The notes under the pieces are model-generated. The model had not been told where the DNA came from and ran no database searches. It saw only the letters and a program-made list of their open reading frames with translations. Made by a program: the position numbers and the translations under genes. Below are positions 53,847 to 63,004 of a stretch of 64,000 nt of DNA, in pieces. Source of the DNA: Halomicrobium katesii DSM 19301 (lineage in GTDB: Archaea; Halobacteriota; Halobacteria; Halobacteriales; Haloarculaceae); assembly GCF_000379085.1 (NCBI RefSeq), contig NZ_KB905378.1, positions 1,205,253 through 1,269,252 on the forward strand, given 5' to 3'. Within the stretch, counting starts at the first letter, position 1. Each line of letters starts with the position of its first letter.

Positions 53847-54230
53847 ATGAGTTCGGAATCACGGTCGCTTCACCGGGATGACGCCCGCTTGACCGATCGA
53901 TCGCACTTCGTCGATCCCGACAGCGTGTTCCGCAACGTCAACGAGATCCTCGGGCGCAAGTGGCACCTACGGATCGTCTACCACCTACTCACGGACGGTC
54001 CGATGGGTTTTAGCGCACTGAAAGGATCACTCAAGGGGATTTCCTCGAAGATGCTCTCCGAGAGCCTCTCGTCGCTGGAAGATCGGGAACTGGTCGCCCG
54101 GGAGATCGTCAGCGACCAGCCGGTTCGGGTCGAGTACTCGCTGACCGAGCGCGGTCGGGCGCTCGAACCGATCCTCGACGAAATCGTCCGCTGGGACGCC
54201 GAACACGGACCGGTGACGGAGTCGGGATGA
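53847..54230 (+). CDS. HxlR-family transcriptional regulator
   Basis: 127 residues. HxlR pattern: ILGRKWHLRIVYHLLTDGPMGFSALKGSLKGISSKMLSESL, then LVAREIVSDQPVRVEYSLTERG (wing). Overlaps the next gene by 4 bp (ATGA), so it most likely regulates that redox enzyme and itself. No Cys near the N-terminus, so a direct thiol sensor is not obvious. Confidence 0.85.
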   Translation: MSSESRSLHRDDARLTDRSHFVDPDSVFRNVNEILGRKWHLRIVYHLLTDGPMGFSALKGSLKGISSKMLSESLSSLEDRELVAREIVSDQPVRVEYSLTERGRALEPILDEIVRWDAEHGPVTESG

Positions 54231-55597
54231 CGACCCACTACGACGTTCTCGTGATCGGCGGGGGCACCGGTAACAACGTCGCGGCGGCGGCCGCCGACGC
54301 CGGGCTGGAGACGGCGCTGATCGAACCCGGCCCGCTGGGCGGCACCTGTCTCAACCGCGGCTGTAACCCCTCGAAGATGCTGATCCAGGCCGCGAACGCC
54401 GCCGAGCACGTCCGTGACTCCCAGAAGTTCTTCCTCGACGCGTCGCTGGAGAATATCGACTACGCCGCGATCGTCGACGACATGGAGGAGACGCTGTCGC
54501 CGCTGGCCGAGGGCATGGAGGCCAGCTACCGCGAGAAAGCGAACCTGACGCTGTACGACGACACGGCGACGTTCGTCGACGACCGCACCGTCGAGGTCGG
54601 CGACGAACAGCTCAGCGCGGAGAAAGTCGTCGTCGCGGCGGGGAGTCGACCGCTCGTCCCGCCGATCGACGGACTGGACGAGGTCGAGTACATGACCAGT
54701 CAAGAGGCCCTGTACCGCCGCGACCAGCCCGACTCCCTCGTGATCCTCGGCGGCGGCTACATCGCCGTCGAGCTGGGATACTTCTTCCAATCGCTGGGCA
54801 CGGACGTGACGATCGTCGAGATGATGGATACGCTCGTCCCCCGGGAGGACTCGGACGTGGCGGCGGCGTTCACCGAGATCGCCGCCGAGCGCCACGACGT
54901 GTATACCGGCCACCGCGCGACCGCCGTCGAGAACGAGGTCGACGGCGTGACCGTCCACGCGGAGACTGAGGACGGCGACGCGGTCGCCGTCTCGGGCGAG
55001 GCGCTGCTCGTGGCGCTCGGCCGGCGACCGAACTCCGACACGCTCGACGTCGAGGCCGCGGGCATCGAGACCGACGACGACGGCTTCGTCGTCACTGACG
55101 ACCACCTCGCGACCTCGGCCGAGGGCGTCTGGGCCCAGGGCGACATCGCCGACAACGCGATGTTCAAGCACTCCGGGGACTATGAGACCGAGATCACGAT
55201 CGAGAACGCCGTCCACGGCGGCGAGGCGACCGCCGACTTCACCGCGATGCCCCACGCCATCTTCACCGAGCCCCAGATGGCCGGCGTCGGAGCCACGGAG
55301 GACGAACTCGGAGACGAAGGCCGCGAGTACGTCGTTGGCCACGAGGAACTCCCGGACACGCCGATGGGCCGGGCCAAGAAACTTGACCACGGGTTCGTGA
55401 AGGTGCTGGCCGCGCCCGATGGCGAGATTCTGGGCTGTCATGCGCTGGGCCACGAGGCGTCAACGATGATCCACGAGGTCGTCGTCGCGATGCGTGCGGG
55501 CTCGGGACGGGTCTCCGACATCACCGACACCATCCACGCTCACCCGACGTTAAACAAGGTCGTCGAGTACGCCTTCGACGACGTCAACCTGAACTAG
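54227..55597 (+). CDS. pyridine nucleotide-disulfide oxidoreductase (MerA/Lpd-like; possible bis-gamma-glutamylcystine reductase)
   Basis: 456 residues. FAD loop VIGGGTGNNVAAAAADAG, redox CLNRGC at about residues 44-49, NAD(P) loop ILGGGYIAVELGYFF, second FAD site VWAQGDIADN and C-terminal HAHPTLNKVVEYAF with the active-site His. Lacks the extra N-terminal HMA and C-terminal Cys pair of true mercuric reductases. Haloarchaeal enzymes of this sort reduce bis-gamma-glutamylcystine, their low-molecular thiol; that activity is inferred. Confidence 0.85.
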   Translation: MTTHYDVLVIGGGTGNNVAAAAADAGLETALIEPGPLGGTCLNRGCNPSKMLIQAANAAEHVRDSQKFFLDASLENIDYAAIVDDMEETLSPLAEGMEASYREKANLTLYDDTATFVDDRTVEVGDEQLSAEKVVVAAGSRPLVPPIDGLDEVEYMTSQEALYRRDQPDSLVILGGGYIAVELGYFFQSLGTDVTIVEMMDTLVPREDSDVAAAFTEIAAERHDVYTGHRATAVENEVDGVTVHAETEDGDAVAVSGEALLVALGRRPNSDTLDVEAAGIETDDDGFVVTDDHLATSAEGVWAQGDIADNAMFKHSGDYETEITIENAVHGGEATADFTAMPHAIFTEPQMAGVGATEDELGDEGREYVVGHEELPDTPMGRAKKLDHGFVKVLAAPDGEILGCHALGHEASTMIHEVVVAMRAGSGRVSDITDTIHAHPTLNKVVEYAFDDVNLN

Positions 55598-55613
55598 TCG
55601 CCGCCGCCGATTG

Positions 55614-56615
55614 CTACTCCTCGCGTTCGTTGAGGAACTCACGAGCCCGCTGTGCGCCGAGTTCGCGGAGTTCGTCGATGAAGGCCGGGTCGCGGTCGAC
55701 CTTCGTCGAGCAGTGATACTGTCTGCCCATCTGGATGCGGTGGATCTCCGTCCTCGTGAACTCGTCGGCCGGGAGCTTGCCGGTCTCGACCCACTCGTTG
55801 ACCCGTTCGATGAACCCCAGCTCCTGGTTCAGCGAGATGTTGCCCGACAGTTCGTTGCGCCGATCCGCGATGACCTCGCTCATCGTCGGCTCGCCCTCGA
55901 AGCCCTGCGGGTTGACCTGGATTACCCACAGCTCCTCCGGCTTGCGCTCGGGCGGCTGACTCATCAGATCGCCGACCGGCGGATTCTGTGAGAAGAGCCC
56001 GTCCCAGTGGTAATGGCCGTCGATCTCGACCGCCTCGAAGAGGTTCGGGACGGCTGCCGAGGCCAGCACTGCTTCGACGGTCACGTCCTCGTTGGTGAAC
56101 GTCTCGAAGACGCCGTCGTTGACGTTGACCGTCCCGACGACGAGCTCGGGGGCGTCGCGCCGGCACAGCGCCGGAATCTCCTCGAAGTCGATGTACCGCT
56201 CCAGCACGGTCCGGATCTTCCGTTTCCCGACCTCGGGCATCGGAAGCTGCGAGGGACTCACCGACGGGACCGGGAAGCCAGCGCTCTCCATGCGGGAGAT
56301 ACTGGTCACCATACTGTTGAGCCACCGGTCCTGTGGACCGTCGACGGCCATGTCGTCCCAGATGCCGTCGAGGAGCTCCCGAGCCAGCTCCGCGTCTCCC
56401 TCCAGGAGGCCGTACCACATCGCCAGCGCGTTGAACGCGCCGCCGGAGGAACCGCTGACCCCGACGAGTTCGTACTGCTCCTCGTCCCAGTGTTCGAGGA
56501 CCGTCCGCAGGACGCCGCAGGTGAAGGCGGTGTGGCTGCCCCCGCCCTGACAGGCGATCGCGACCCGGGTCGGCCCGTCGTCGACTTCGTCGTCCGCCGT
56601 CGCTGTCTCACTCAT
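55614..56615 (-). CDS. patatin-like phospholipase/PHA depolymerase (PhaZh1-like)
   Basis: 333 residues. Patatin motifs: CQGGGSHTAFTCG (oxyanion hole), GVSGSSGGAFNAL (nucleophile Ser in GxSxG) and HYHWDGLFSQNPP (Asp of the dyad). Starts 8 bp inside the 3' end of the dehydrogenase gene, so they form an operon. In Haloferax mediterranei a patatin next to a 3-hydroxybutyrate dehydrogenase degrades native PHA granules. The same pairing here suggests the same role. Confidence 0.85.
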   Translation of the reverse strand: MSETATADDEVDDGPTRVAIACQGGGSHTAFTCGVLRTVLEHWDEEQYELVGVSGSSGGAFNALAMWYGLLEGDAELARELLDGIWDDMAVDGPQDRWLNSMVTSISRMESAGFPVPSVSPSQLPMPEVGKRKIRTVLERYIDFEEIPALCRRDAPELVVGTVNVNDGVFETFTNEDVTVEAVLASAAVPNLFEAVEIDGHYHWDGLFSQNPPVGDLMSQPPERKPEELWVIQVNPQGFEGEPTMSEVIADRRNELSGNISLNQELGFIERVNEWVETGKLPADEFTRTEIHRIQMGRQYHCSTKVDRDPAFIDELRELGAQRAREFLNEREE

Positions 56616-57471
56616 ACGTGTGGGTGTAGCCGCCGTCGAAGAGGAGGTCCGCCCCGTTCAGGTGCTTGGCGTGACTGGAGAAGCCGAACGTGAAGAGATT
56701 CGCCACTTCCGCCGGTGTCATCATCTCCTTGGTGCGTGCCTGTCCGAGCATGACGTTCTCGACGACTTCCTCCTTCGAGAGACCGCGCTCCTCGGCGGTG
56801 TCCTCAATCTGATCCACCATCAGCGGCGTAAGGACGTAGCCGACGCTGACGGTGAACCCCCGGAGCGTGCCACCACCCTCCGCGGCGATCGCGCGGGTCA
56901 GTCCCGTCAGGCCGTGTTTGGCGGTGATATACGTGGGCTTGTCCTTCGTGGCGTAGTGGCCGTGAACCGAGGACATATTGGCGATCGCGCCGACGCCGTC
57001 GTCGGTCGCCTCAATGTGCGGGATCGCCGCCTGTGCCATCTTGAATGGCGACCGGAGCATCACGTCAGTCAGCAGATCGTACTTTTCCATGGGGAAATCG
57101 GCGATGGAGGCGATGTGTTGCATCCCGGCGATGTTGGCGACGAAGCGCAGGTTTCCCTCCTCGGCCGCCGCCGTGACGATGGCCTCGACGTCGTCGTCAC
57201 TGGTGAGGTCGGTCTCGACCCCGTGGTACTCGGCGTCCGCGTCGAAACGCTCGATCGTCTCGGCGGTCTCGTCGAGTCCCTCGACGTCGATGTCCGCACC
57301 GACGACGGTGAGGCCGTTGACCGCCAGTGCGGCGGCCGTCGCCTGGCCGATGCCCGATGCCGCGCCGGTAACGATCGCGACGCTGTCGGGCTCGAAGTGC
57401 GGGTCGTCGATCCGCAGGAAGTCCTCCCGGGTCAGTTCCGGTGCGGTCAGTTCGGTCTCTGAGTCTGGCAT
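56608..57471 (-). CDS. bdhA: SDR oxidoreductase, 3-hydroxybutyrate dehydrogenase-like
   Basis: 287 residues from MPDSETELTAPELTRED; upstream residues not homologous. NAD loop VTGAASGIGQATAA, NIAGMQHI (NAG-type), catalytic NMSSVHGHYATKDKPTYITAKHG (Ser, Tyr, Lys). C-terminus GADLLFDGGYTHTYE is like BdhA. Would oxidise 3-hydroxybutyrate released from PHA to acetoacetate. First gene of the operon with the patatin. Confidence 0.8.
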   Translation of the reverse strand: MPDSETELTAPELTREDFLRIDDPHFEPDSVAIVTGAASGIGQATAAALAVNGLTVVGADIDVEGLDETAETIERFDADAEYHGVETDLTSDDDVEAIVTAAAEEGNLRFVANIAGMQHIASIADFPMEKYDLLTDVMLRSPFKMAQAAIPHIEATDDGVGAIANMSSVHGHYATKDKPTYITAKHGLTGLTRAIAAEGGGTLRGFTVSVGYVLTPLMVDQIEDTAEERGLSKEEVVENVMLGQARTKEMMTPAEVANLFTFGFSSHAKHLNGADLLFDGGYTHTYE

Positions 57472-57642
57472 GACGTTCGTCTTGGACGACGGCGGCCAGT
57501 CGTAAAGTCCCGACTCACGTCGGAGTAACGTCGTTCGACAGCGCCGGGTCCGTGAGTGTCCGGTAACCGTGTTACTCTGCCGTTGCCGGGACACTATATG
57601 TAACCGGATTGTAGGTAGAAACACAGGAAAGGTGTGTTACCA

Positions 57643-57819
57643 ATGAGTACGAAATCGACCGACACGGCCGTCAGGTATCCCACGCAGGGCCCGAGCCCCA
57701 GCGCGTACGACCGATACACGTACGTTACCGCCGGCGATCACGTCATCATCTACGACGACAAGTACGAGGATGCCTGGGTCCAGGCGAGAGTGTCACTCGA
57801 TCTTGACGAATGGCGGTGA
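57643..57819 (+). CDS. small haloarchaeal protein (DUF7331-like)
   Basis: 58 residues, MSTKSTDTAVRYPTQGPSPSA, then DRYTYVTAGDHVIIYDDKYEDAWVQA and VSLDLDEWR. Acidic, soluble, one likely beta-hairpin. Function unknown. Divergent from bdhA. Confidence 0.65.
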   Translation: MSTKSTDTAVRYPTQGPSPSAYDRYTYVTAGDHVIIYDDKYEDAWVQARVSLDLDEWR

Positions 57820-57912
57820 TGACGGCCGCGTTCGCCACGTCGAGACCGGAGCCAGAACCGATGACAAGGAAGTCGAACCCTTCCATATCGTCGACATCGA
57901 AGCCTCGCCAAA

Positions 57913-58866
57913 TCAACGTTCTCCAACACTGGCATAAAACGAGTCGGGGCCGTACGCGTCTTGCCAAGCAAACGCGAACAGGCGGCGGGAAGGGATCCGT
58001 GTGAGTCTGCGGCCGTCGTCACTTTTACCGGTCGTTACGTCCCACGGGGCACCGTCTGCAAAGAGTTCACCGTCCCGGATCTCGAAGCGTAGGCCCGTGT
58101 CTTCGAAGGCGTGCATCCCGTCATCAATCGCCACGACGACAATCGAGTCACCGCCAACGGTGTCGGTCACGGCACCACCAGCCGCTGCGACGCGTGGGCG
58201 TGGGTAGCCGACCGCGTCGCCACCGCGTTCGACCCCGAGGACGAGCGTCTTGGGGTCGAGATCCGACCGGTCCCACGATCGCTTCGCTCCGGTCCCGCGC
58301 ATCCCGTAGAGACCGAACTCGTCGCTCGCCGCGTAGCGGTCGTAGGGGTTCATGTCGTACGTGTCCCGCAGTGCGCTTTCGGTACCGTCTCCAGGCCCTC
58401 TCGCCGCCTGGAGGACGACGCCGTTGGGATACCGCGTGCGGAACTGCTCCCACGAGATGATCGGCGCAGAGAGCGCCTCGAGTTGCCGGCCCGCGAGCTC
58501 GCCAGTGATCGCCATACCTGTCGGCTGTTTCCACTCCGAATCCGTCTCTTGATCGTACAGCACCAGGGCGTCGTCGGCGAGCTTGCCCGAGACGCCGAAC
58601 GTCAGCGTCTGTCCGTCAATACGCCTGTCGTAGACCACGGCACTCCAGCAGATCGGACACCACGTCACGGCGATCGGCCGGCCGTCGACGGTGTCGTTGA
58701 CGATCTCGTGGTAGCTGAGGATCCGTATCGGGTAGGCTCTGGCTGCCCCATTGTCGCTCTCAACGACGACGACCTCGTCCTCCGGTTCGCCGAAGTACGA
58801 CGCAGCGAACGACGGGTCGTCGACGCTCGGAATCGCGTCTCGTGGGAGAACATCTTGGATCTCCAT
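57913..58866 (-). CDS. DUF3179 domain-containing protein
   Basis: 317 residues from MEIQDVLPRDAIPSVDDPSF; the longer frame adds a basic leader. Diagnostic VTWCPICWSAVVYDR (CPxC), SGKLADDALVLYDQETDSEW and ARGPGDGTESALRDTYDMNPYDRYAAS. No signal peptide in this start. The conserved Cys pair suggests redox or metal chemistry; the biochemical role is not known. Confidence 0.85.
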   Translation of the reverse strand: MEIQDVLPRDAIPSVDDPSFAASYFGEPEDEVVVVESDNGAARAYPIRILSYHEIVNDTVDGRPIAVTWCPICWSAVVYDRRIDGQTLTFGVSGKLADDALVLYDQETDSEWKQPTGMAITGELAGRQLEALSAPIISWEQFRTRYPNGVVLQAARGPGDGTESALRDTYDMNPYDRYAASDEFGLYGMRGTGAKRSWDRSDLDPKTLVLGVERGGDAVGYPRPRVAAAGGAVTDTVGGDSIVVVAIDDGMHAFEDTGLRFEIRDGELFADGAPWDVTTGKSDDGRRLTRIPSRRLFAFAWQDAYGPDSFYASVGER

Positions 58867-58982
58867 CGCTCGTATCGGTGGCTTTGAGCGCTGCCTATTT
58901 TTGTCTTGTTCGGATAACCGTTCCCACTGTCGGCACTGGGCACGGGAGAACATTCAGAAGCCAGCGGATTCTACGATCACTC

Positions 58983-59189
58983 ATGTCCGCGACCATCGAG
59001 ACACCGGACCGAGACCAGTCCTGTGCCTGCTGCAGATCAGCGATCTTCGATCACGATCCGATCTACGTTCGGGAGTGCACTGACGACTGTGGCTTGTCGT
59101 CGTATTTTTGCAACTACGCCTGTCTCTCGTCGTTTATCGACGAGCGAGATCTGACCGTCGGCGACGCCTGCGAGTGGTCCCCGGAGTAG
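58983..59189 (+). CDS. small Cys-rich zinc-binding protein (DUF7576-like)
   Basis: 68 residues from MSATIETPDRDQSCACCRS. Cysteines in CACC, ECTDDC and FCNYAC form one MYM-like zinc site. Ends 4 bp before the next gene on the same strand, so co-transcribed. Confidence 0.65.
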   Translation: MSATIETPDRDQSCACCRSAIFDHDPIYVRECTDDCGLSSYFCNYACLSSFIDERDLTVGDACEWSPE

Positions 59190-59193
59190 CGCA

Positions 59194-59910
59194 ATGGACT
59201 CCGACGCCTTCCAAACCCCGGCAGGTCACTCCGTGACCGCTGTCACAGCCGACGAGATGCGTGCTGTCGACGACGCCGCAGTCGACGACTTTGGCATCTC
59301 GCTGCTTCAGATGATGGAGCACGCCGGACGAACCCTCGCCTGGCACGTGCGGGACTGTAAGCCCGAGTCCGTGACCGTTCTCGCCGGCGCTGGTGGGAAC
59401 GGTGGTGGTGGACTCTGCGCGGCACGACACCTGGCGAACCGCGACGTGGCGGTCTCGGTCGTCCTCGATCGGCCCCCGGCAGACCTCGCCGGCGCGGCCC
59501 GCACCCAGTACGAGACGCTCGCGGCGATGGGCGTCCCGGTCAAGTACGGTGTAGCTCCAGTCGCCGACCGAAACCCAGGTTTGCTCGTCGACGCACTCGT
59601 CGGGTACGGCCTGGACGGACCACTGCACGGGACTGCGGGCAACCTGGTCGAGCAGACGACTGGACTAGACGCCACCGTCGTCTCGCTCGACATTCCCTCA
59701 GGGGTGGACGCGACGACAGGCAACTGTCCTGGCCCGGTGATCCACCCGGATCGGGTCGTGACCCTCGCACTCCCCAAGACAGGGCTGACGAGCATCGATG
59801 CCGAGTGCTTTCTGGCCGACATCGGGCTCCCGGAAGCACTCTACGAATCCCTCGACATCCCGTACGCCACGCCGTTCGGAGAGGCATACTGGGTCGCACT
59901 GTCGGCGTAG
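59194..59910 (+). CDS. NAD(P)H-hydrate epimerase (YjeF N-domain)
   Basis: 238 residues. AVTADEMRAVDDAAVDDFGIS at the start, GAGGNGGGGLCAARHL (phosphate loop), VDALVGYGLDGPL and SLDIPSGVDATTGNCPG. It repairs hydrated NAD(P)H by epimerising R to S forms. The ATP/ADP-dependent dehydratase domain that usually follows in archaea is missing from this gene and from the neighbours. Confidence 0.88.
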   Translation: MDSDAFQTPAGHSVTAVTADEMRAVDDAAVDDFGISLLQMMEHAGRTLAWHVRDCKPESVTVLAGAGGNGGGGLCAARHLANRDVAVSVVLDRPPADLAGAARTQYETLAAMGVPVKYGVAPVADRNPGLLVDALVGYGLDGPLHGTAGNLVEQTTGLDATVVSLDIPSGVDATTGNCPGPVIHPDRVVTLALPKTGLTSIDAECFLADIGLPEALYESLDIPYATPFGEAYWVALSA

Positions 59911-59911
59911 C

Positions 59912-60190
59912 CAGTGTGCACTGCTCGCTCGCGTTCGGGACGATTACCATCGGCAGTGTCGGTGCCATCGTGACCGGGTCGGCGGCGGACCGCTTCGGTC
60001 GAACCACAGTGACGTGCGCGAGTATGGTCGTCAGCGGACTGGCCTGTCTCGGTACCGGCCCCGTCTTCGGCCGCTCGCTGGTCGTAGTCGCCCCTTCGTC
60101 CTCGTATGGAGCGTCAACATCGGAACAGTCGTAATGGTCAAACTCCGACGCTCGCCCGACGCTACGCGACTTGGGGGCGGCCGCGGATAG
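59912..60190 (+). pseudogene. MFS transporter fragment
   Basis: A frame directly after the epimerase reads SLAFGTITIGSVGAIVTGSAADRFGRTTVTCASMVVSGLACLG, with the D-R-x-G-R-T loop of major-facilitator transporters. It then shifts frame near 60090 to VLVWSVNIGTVVM. No start codon of its own, about two helices only. A deletion relic. Confidence 0.65.
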
Positions 60191-60206
60191 TTTGTGAGGG
60201 GCGCGA

Positions 60207-60644
60207 TTAGCCGATGGTCAGGATCTCGAAGTCGTCGTCCGCCAGCTGTGCGATCTCGGGCGCGTGATCGGTCGCGTCGCTCAGCAGATCGGCCTCAGCG
60301 TCGTCGTAGGCGTCGGCCACGTCGAAGGCGTTGGCACAGTATCCACAGGCGCCGGCGAGGATTCCGGACTGCACGATCCGCCCCCACTCGTCGTGGAACG
60401 GGTGGTCGGGGTTCTCGGCGTAGGCGGCCGGCCACTTCGTCGCCTCCCCGTCCAGGTAGAGCTCGACCTCGTACCCAGCGGACGCGAGCTCGGTCGCGTA
60501 GTTGAACCCGTTCCCCGCAACCGGTGTCCTGTCTGGTCCCGCGTTCAGTAGGACCGCGTACCTTCGTTCCTCGTCTCGAGCAGTTGTTTGCTCGGTCACC
60601 TGTTCTCTACTCCCACCACGGAAGATGCTATCCAGAAATCCCAT
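60207..60644 (-). CDS. DsrE-family protein
   Basis: 145 residues from MGFLDSIFRGGSREQVTEQ; an ATG four codons earlier is equally possible. DsrE fold: RYAVLLNAGPDRTPVAGNGFNYA, VELYLDGEATKWPAAY and GACGYCANAFDVADAY with a CxxC pair at the usual active-site place. Sulfur-relay or thiol redox role likely. Convergent with the MFS remnant. Confidence 0.8.
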   Translation of the reverse strand: MGFLDSIFRGGSREQVTEQTTARDEERRYAVLLNAGPDRTPVAGNGFNYATELASAGYEVELYLDGEATKWPAAYAENPDHPFHDEWGRIVQSGILAGACGYCANAFDVADAYDDAEADLLSDATDHAPEIAQLADDDFEILTIG

Positions 60645-60828
60645 CTGTGTATCCAAATGGACTTCTATCCGAATATATATTAATTATAACTGGCCGTGCG
60701 CCGGTCACGGGAAACCGACAATTCGATGCTCGTGCGTCGTTACAATTGTGTATCCTGATATCCAAATAGTACCCACGTTACGCCAATATTACAGGAGGTT
60801 GAAACGCCGGCGATCCGTCGTTGGGGCC

Positions 60829-61377
60829 ATGACGTCGACTGGTTCCCATGACGAACTGGTGGTGGCTCCAGAGTTCGAACTCCCCAACGTGGGGGTGGGG
60901 CCGGACCCACTCTCGCTGGATCGGCTCGTCGACCGTGTCGACTTCGCCGTGCTCCTCTTTCTCCGAGACTACCACTGTCCGAAATGCAAACAGCAGGTCC
61001 AGACCCTCGCCGAGGAAGCGAGGCAATTTGCAGAACTCGACGCCGCTGTACTACCAATTCTCCCCGAACCGGTCGAGCGCGCTGGAGAGTGGCAATCCCA
61101 GTTCGATTTGCCGTTCCCGTTGCTGGCGGATCCCGAGAAAGATGTCGCCGACGAGTACGACCAGCCGACTCGCTACGGCAAACTCGGCGAGATCCACGAT
61201 CTGATCGGCCGACTACCGGAGAGCGTGATCCTCGACACCCGCGGCGACGAGGCTGAGATCGTCTACACTTACCAGGGTGATGATCTAGGCGATCGCCCAG
61301 ACATCGAGACGCTGGTCGCCGAAATCGACACACTTCAGGAGACGTTCGTCTTCGACTGCTCGTTAGTCGACTGCTGA
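60829..61377 (+). CDS. peroxiredoxin-like (AhpC/TSA) protein
   Basis: 182 residues from MTSTGSHDELVVAPEFEL. Thioredoxin fold with FLRDYHCPKCKQQVQTL: a CPKC motif rather than the T-x-x-C of most peroxiredoxins. QFDLPFPLLADPEKDVADEY is typical of the group. Probably a thiol-dependent peroxidase or redox carrier. Confidence 0.8.
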   Translation: MTSTGSHDELVVAPEFELPNVGVGPDPLSLDRLVDRVDFAVLLFLRDYHCPKCKQQVQTLAEEARQFAELDAAVLPILPEPVERAGEWQSQFDLPFPLLADPEKDVADEYDQPTRYGKLGEIHDLIGRLPESVILDTRGDEAEIVYTYQGDDLGDRPDIETLVAEIDTLQETFVFDCSLVDC

Positions 61378-61603
61378 GACGGAACGGTGTCGTTGCGCAC
61401 CGGTGTCCACTATTGGGGAAAACAATCATCGGTAAATTATAACAGCCGTCAACATGAGGGCAAGCCACACGGACCCGTATAGACTTGGTGACGAAATTGG
61501 CGGGAGACCTCGTGGTTCGTCCCCGAAATGCTAGCTGTGAGATCGAGGTAACCCGGCTTCCGGCGAGCCTAGCTATTTTGTACACCCCCGCCTCTTCGAT
61601 AGT
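61378..61603. other. intergenic region upstream of the TrxR-like gene
   Basis: 226 bp, moderately A+T-rich (aaacaatcatcggtaaattataac near 61422). A TATA-like ctattttgt lies near 61571. No gene or repeat seen. Confidence 0.35.
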
Positions 61604-62626
61604 ATGAGTCAGGAGACAGATGTCCACAAGTACGAGGTGGTCGTCGTCGGTGGCGGCCCCGCCGGTATGACGGCAGCACTATACGGCACGCGGCTAGGTC
61701 ACAACACGGCAGTCGTCACTCGCGGCGGTGGACGCGCGGCGATGATGCAGGAAGTCCACAATCTGCTCGGTGTCCGTGAGGAGACCAGCGGCGGGGAGTT
61801 CCTTGGAATCGGACAGGAACAGCTCGAATCTTACGGCTGTGACATCCACCGCGATATGGTCTCCTCGTGTGACCGTCCGTCTGAGGGCGCATTCCGGCTC
61901 TCGGGCAACAGCGCCGACTACGAGGCGGAGATGGTCGTCCTCGCGACGGGATTCAACGACGTACGGCCGGAGCCCCCGCTTCCACGGACCGGACAGGGGC
62001 TCCACTACTGCCTGCACTGCGACGCCCACATGTTCGTCGACGAGTCGACCTACGTGATGGGTCACGCCGAGAGCGCAGCCCACGTCGCCGGGATCCTGCT
62101 GAATTTCACTGACGATGTTGATCTGCTGACCCGAGGAGAAGAGCCCGAGTGGAGCGACGAGACCGCTGCGATGCTCGACCGGCACCCGGTCGAGGTGTTT
62201 CACGAAGACGTGTCTGGGGTCCAGAACGGCGAGGACGGGTGGCTGAAAGCGTTGGAATTCGAGGACGGCACAGTGCGGGAGTACAAAGGTGGGTTCGCGA
62301 TGTACGGCGCGGAGTACAACAACGGCCTCGCGCGCGAACTGGGCTGTGAAATCAACGACGACGGGACCATCGAGGTTGGCAACCACGGCCAGACGTCCGT
62401 CGAGAACGTCTACGCCGTCGGGGACTGCACGCCCGGCCACAACCAGATCCCGGTCGCACTCGGTCAGGGCGCGAAAGCCGGGATCGATGTCCACTTCCAG
62501 TTGCGGGATTTCCCCCGCGAACCGGAGCAGCTGGCGGAACTCGGTCCGGTCCGCTCCGAAGAAGTCCCCGACATCCCGGACGAACTCCTCGAACAGGCCG
62601 TCGACTTCCACACCTACGGTGAGTAG
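61604..62626 (+). CDS. thioredoxin reductase-like FAD/NAD(P) oxidoreductase
   Basis: 340 residues. FAD loop VVVGGGPAGMTAALYGT, redox pair HYCLHCDAH (CxxC), second nucleotide site degenerate (VMGHAESAAHVAG instead of GxGxxA), and VYAVGDCTPGHNQIPVALGQGAKAG. The Cys placement is like TrxR. The altered NADPH loop hints at another electron donor, perhaps ferredoxin, but that is inference. Confidence 0.85.
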   Translation: MSQETDVHKYEVVVVGGGPAGMTAALYGTRLGHNTAVVTRGGGRAAMMQEVHNLLGVREETSGGEFLGIGQEQLESYGCDIHRDMVSSCDRPSEGAFRLSGNSADYEAEMVVLATGFNDVRPEPPLPRTGQGLHYCLHCDAHMFVDESTYVMGHAESAAHVAGILLNFTDDVDLLTRGEEPEWSDETAAMLDRHPVEVFHEDVSGVQNGEDGWLKALEFEDGTVREYKGGFAMYGAEYNNGLARELGCEINDDGTIEVGNHGQTSVENVYAVGDCTPGHNQIPVALGQGAKAGIDVHFQLRDFPREPEQLAELGPVRSEEVPDIPDELLEQAVDFHTYGE

Positions 62627-62688
62627 GGTCGACGGGAGAGTGAGAGTCGATATGTCCGGAACCGAGCACAAAAAGAGAAACTCCGACT

Positions 62689-62904
62689 TCACTCGTCGAC
62701 GACGGTTCGCTCGCCTTCGTCGTCGCCCTGGTACTCGTAGACGACGTCGTCTTCGTCAGCAACGGCCTGATGGGAGCCGTCACAATGTGGTTTGTTAGCT
62801 GAGAGCCCACATCGACAGACGGCGACAGTTCCGCCCTGTTCTTCTAGCTCGTCCTCGTCGATGACGTACGGTCCTTCTGCATCGTGAGTGATTTTCCGTG
62901 ACAC
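62689..62904 (-). CDS. CDGSH iron-sulfur domain protein
   Basis: 71 residues from a GTG (VSRKITHDAEGPYVID), because the ATG 17 codons upstream adds a non-homologous leader. The CDGSH motif is complete: CRCGLSANKPHCDGSH, three Cys and one His binding a 2Fe-2S cluster. Convergent with the TrxR-like gene; an electron-transfer role is plausible. Confidence 0.9.
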   Translation of the reverse strand: MSRKITHDAEGPYVIDEDELEEQGGTVAVCRCGLSANKPHCDGSHQAVADEDDVVYEYQGDDEGERTVVDE

Positions 62905-63004
62905 AATAGTACCAAAGCGTGTGAGATAATAACAACCAGGTGGTACTAGTGTCACCTAGAAACCACTTGCCGACGACGCCTCACCGGTCAGGAGACCAGT
63001 TGTC

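Noticed and set aside
54227..55597. True mercuric reductase (merA)
   Set aside because: No N-terminal HMA domain, no C-terminal vicinal Cys pair and no other mer genes around.
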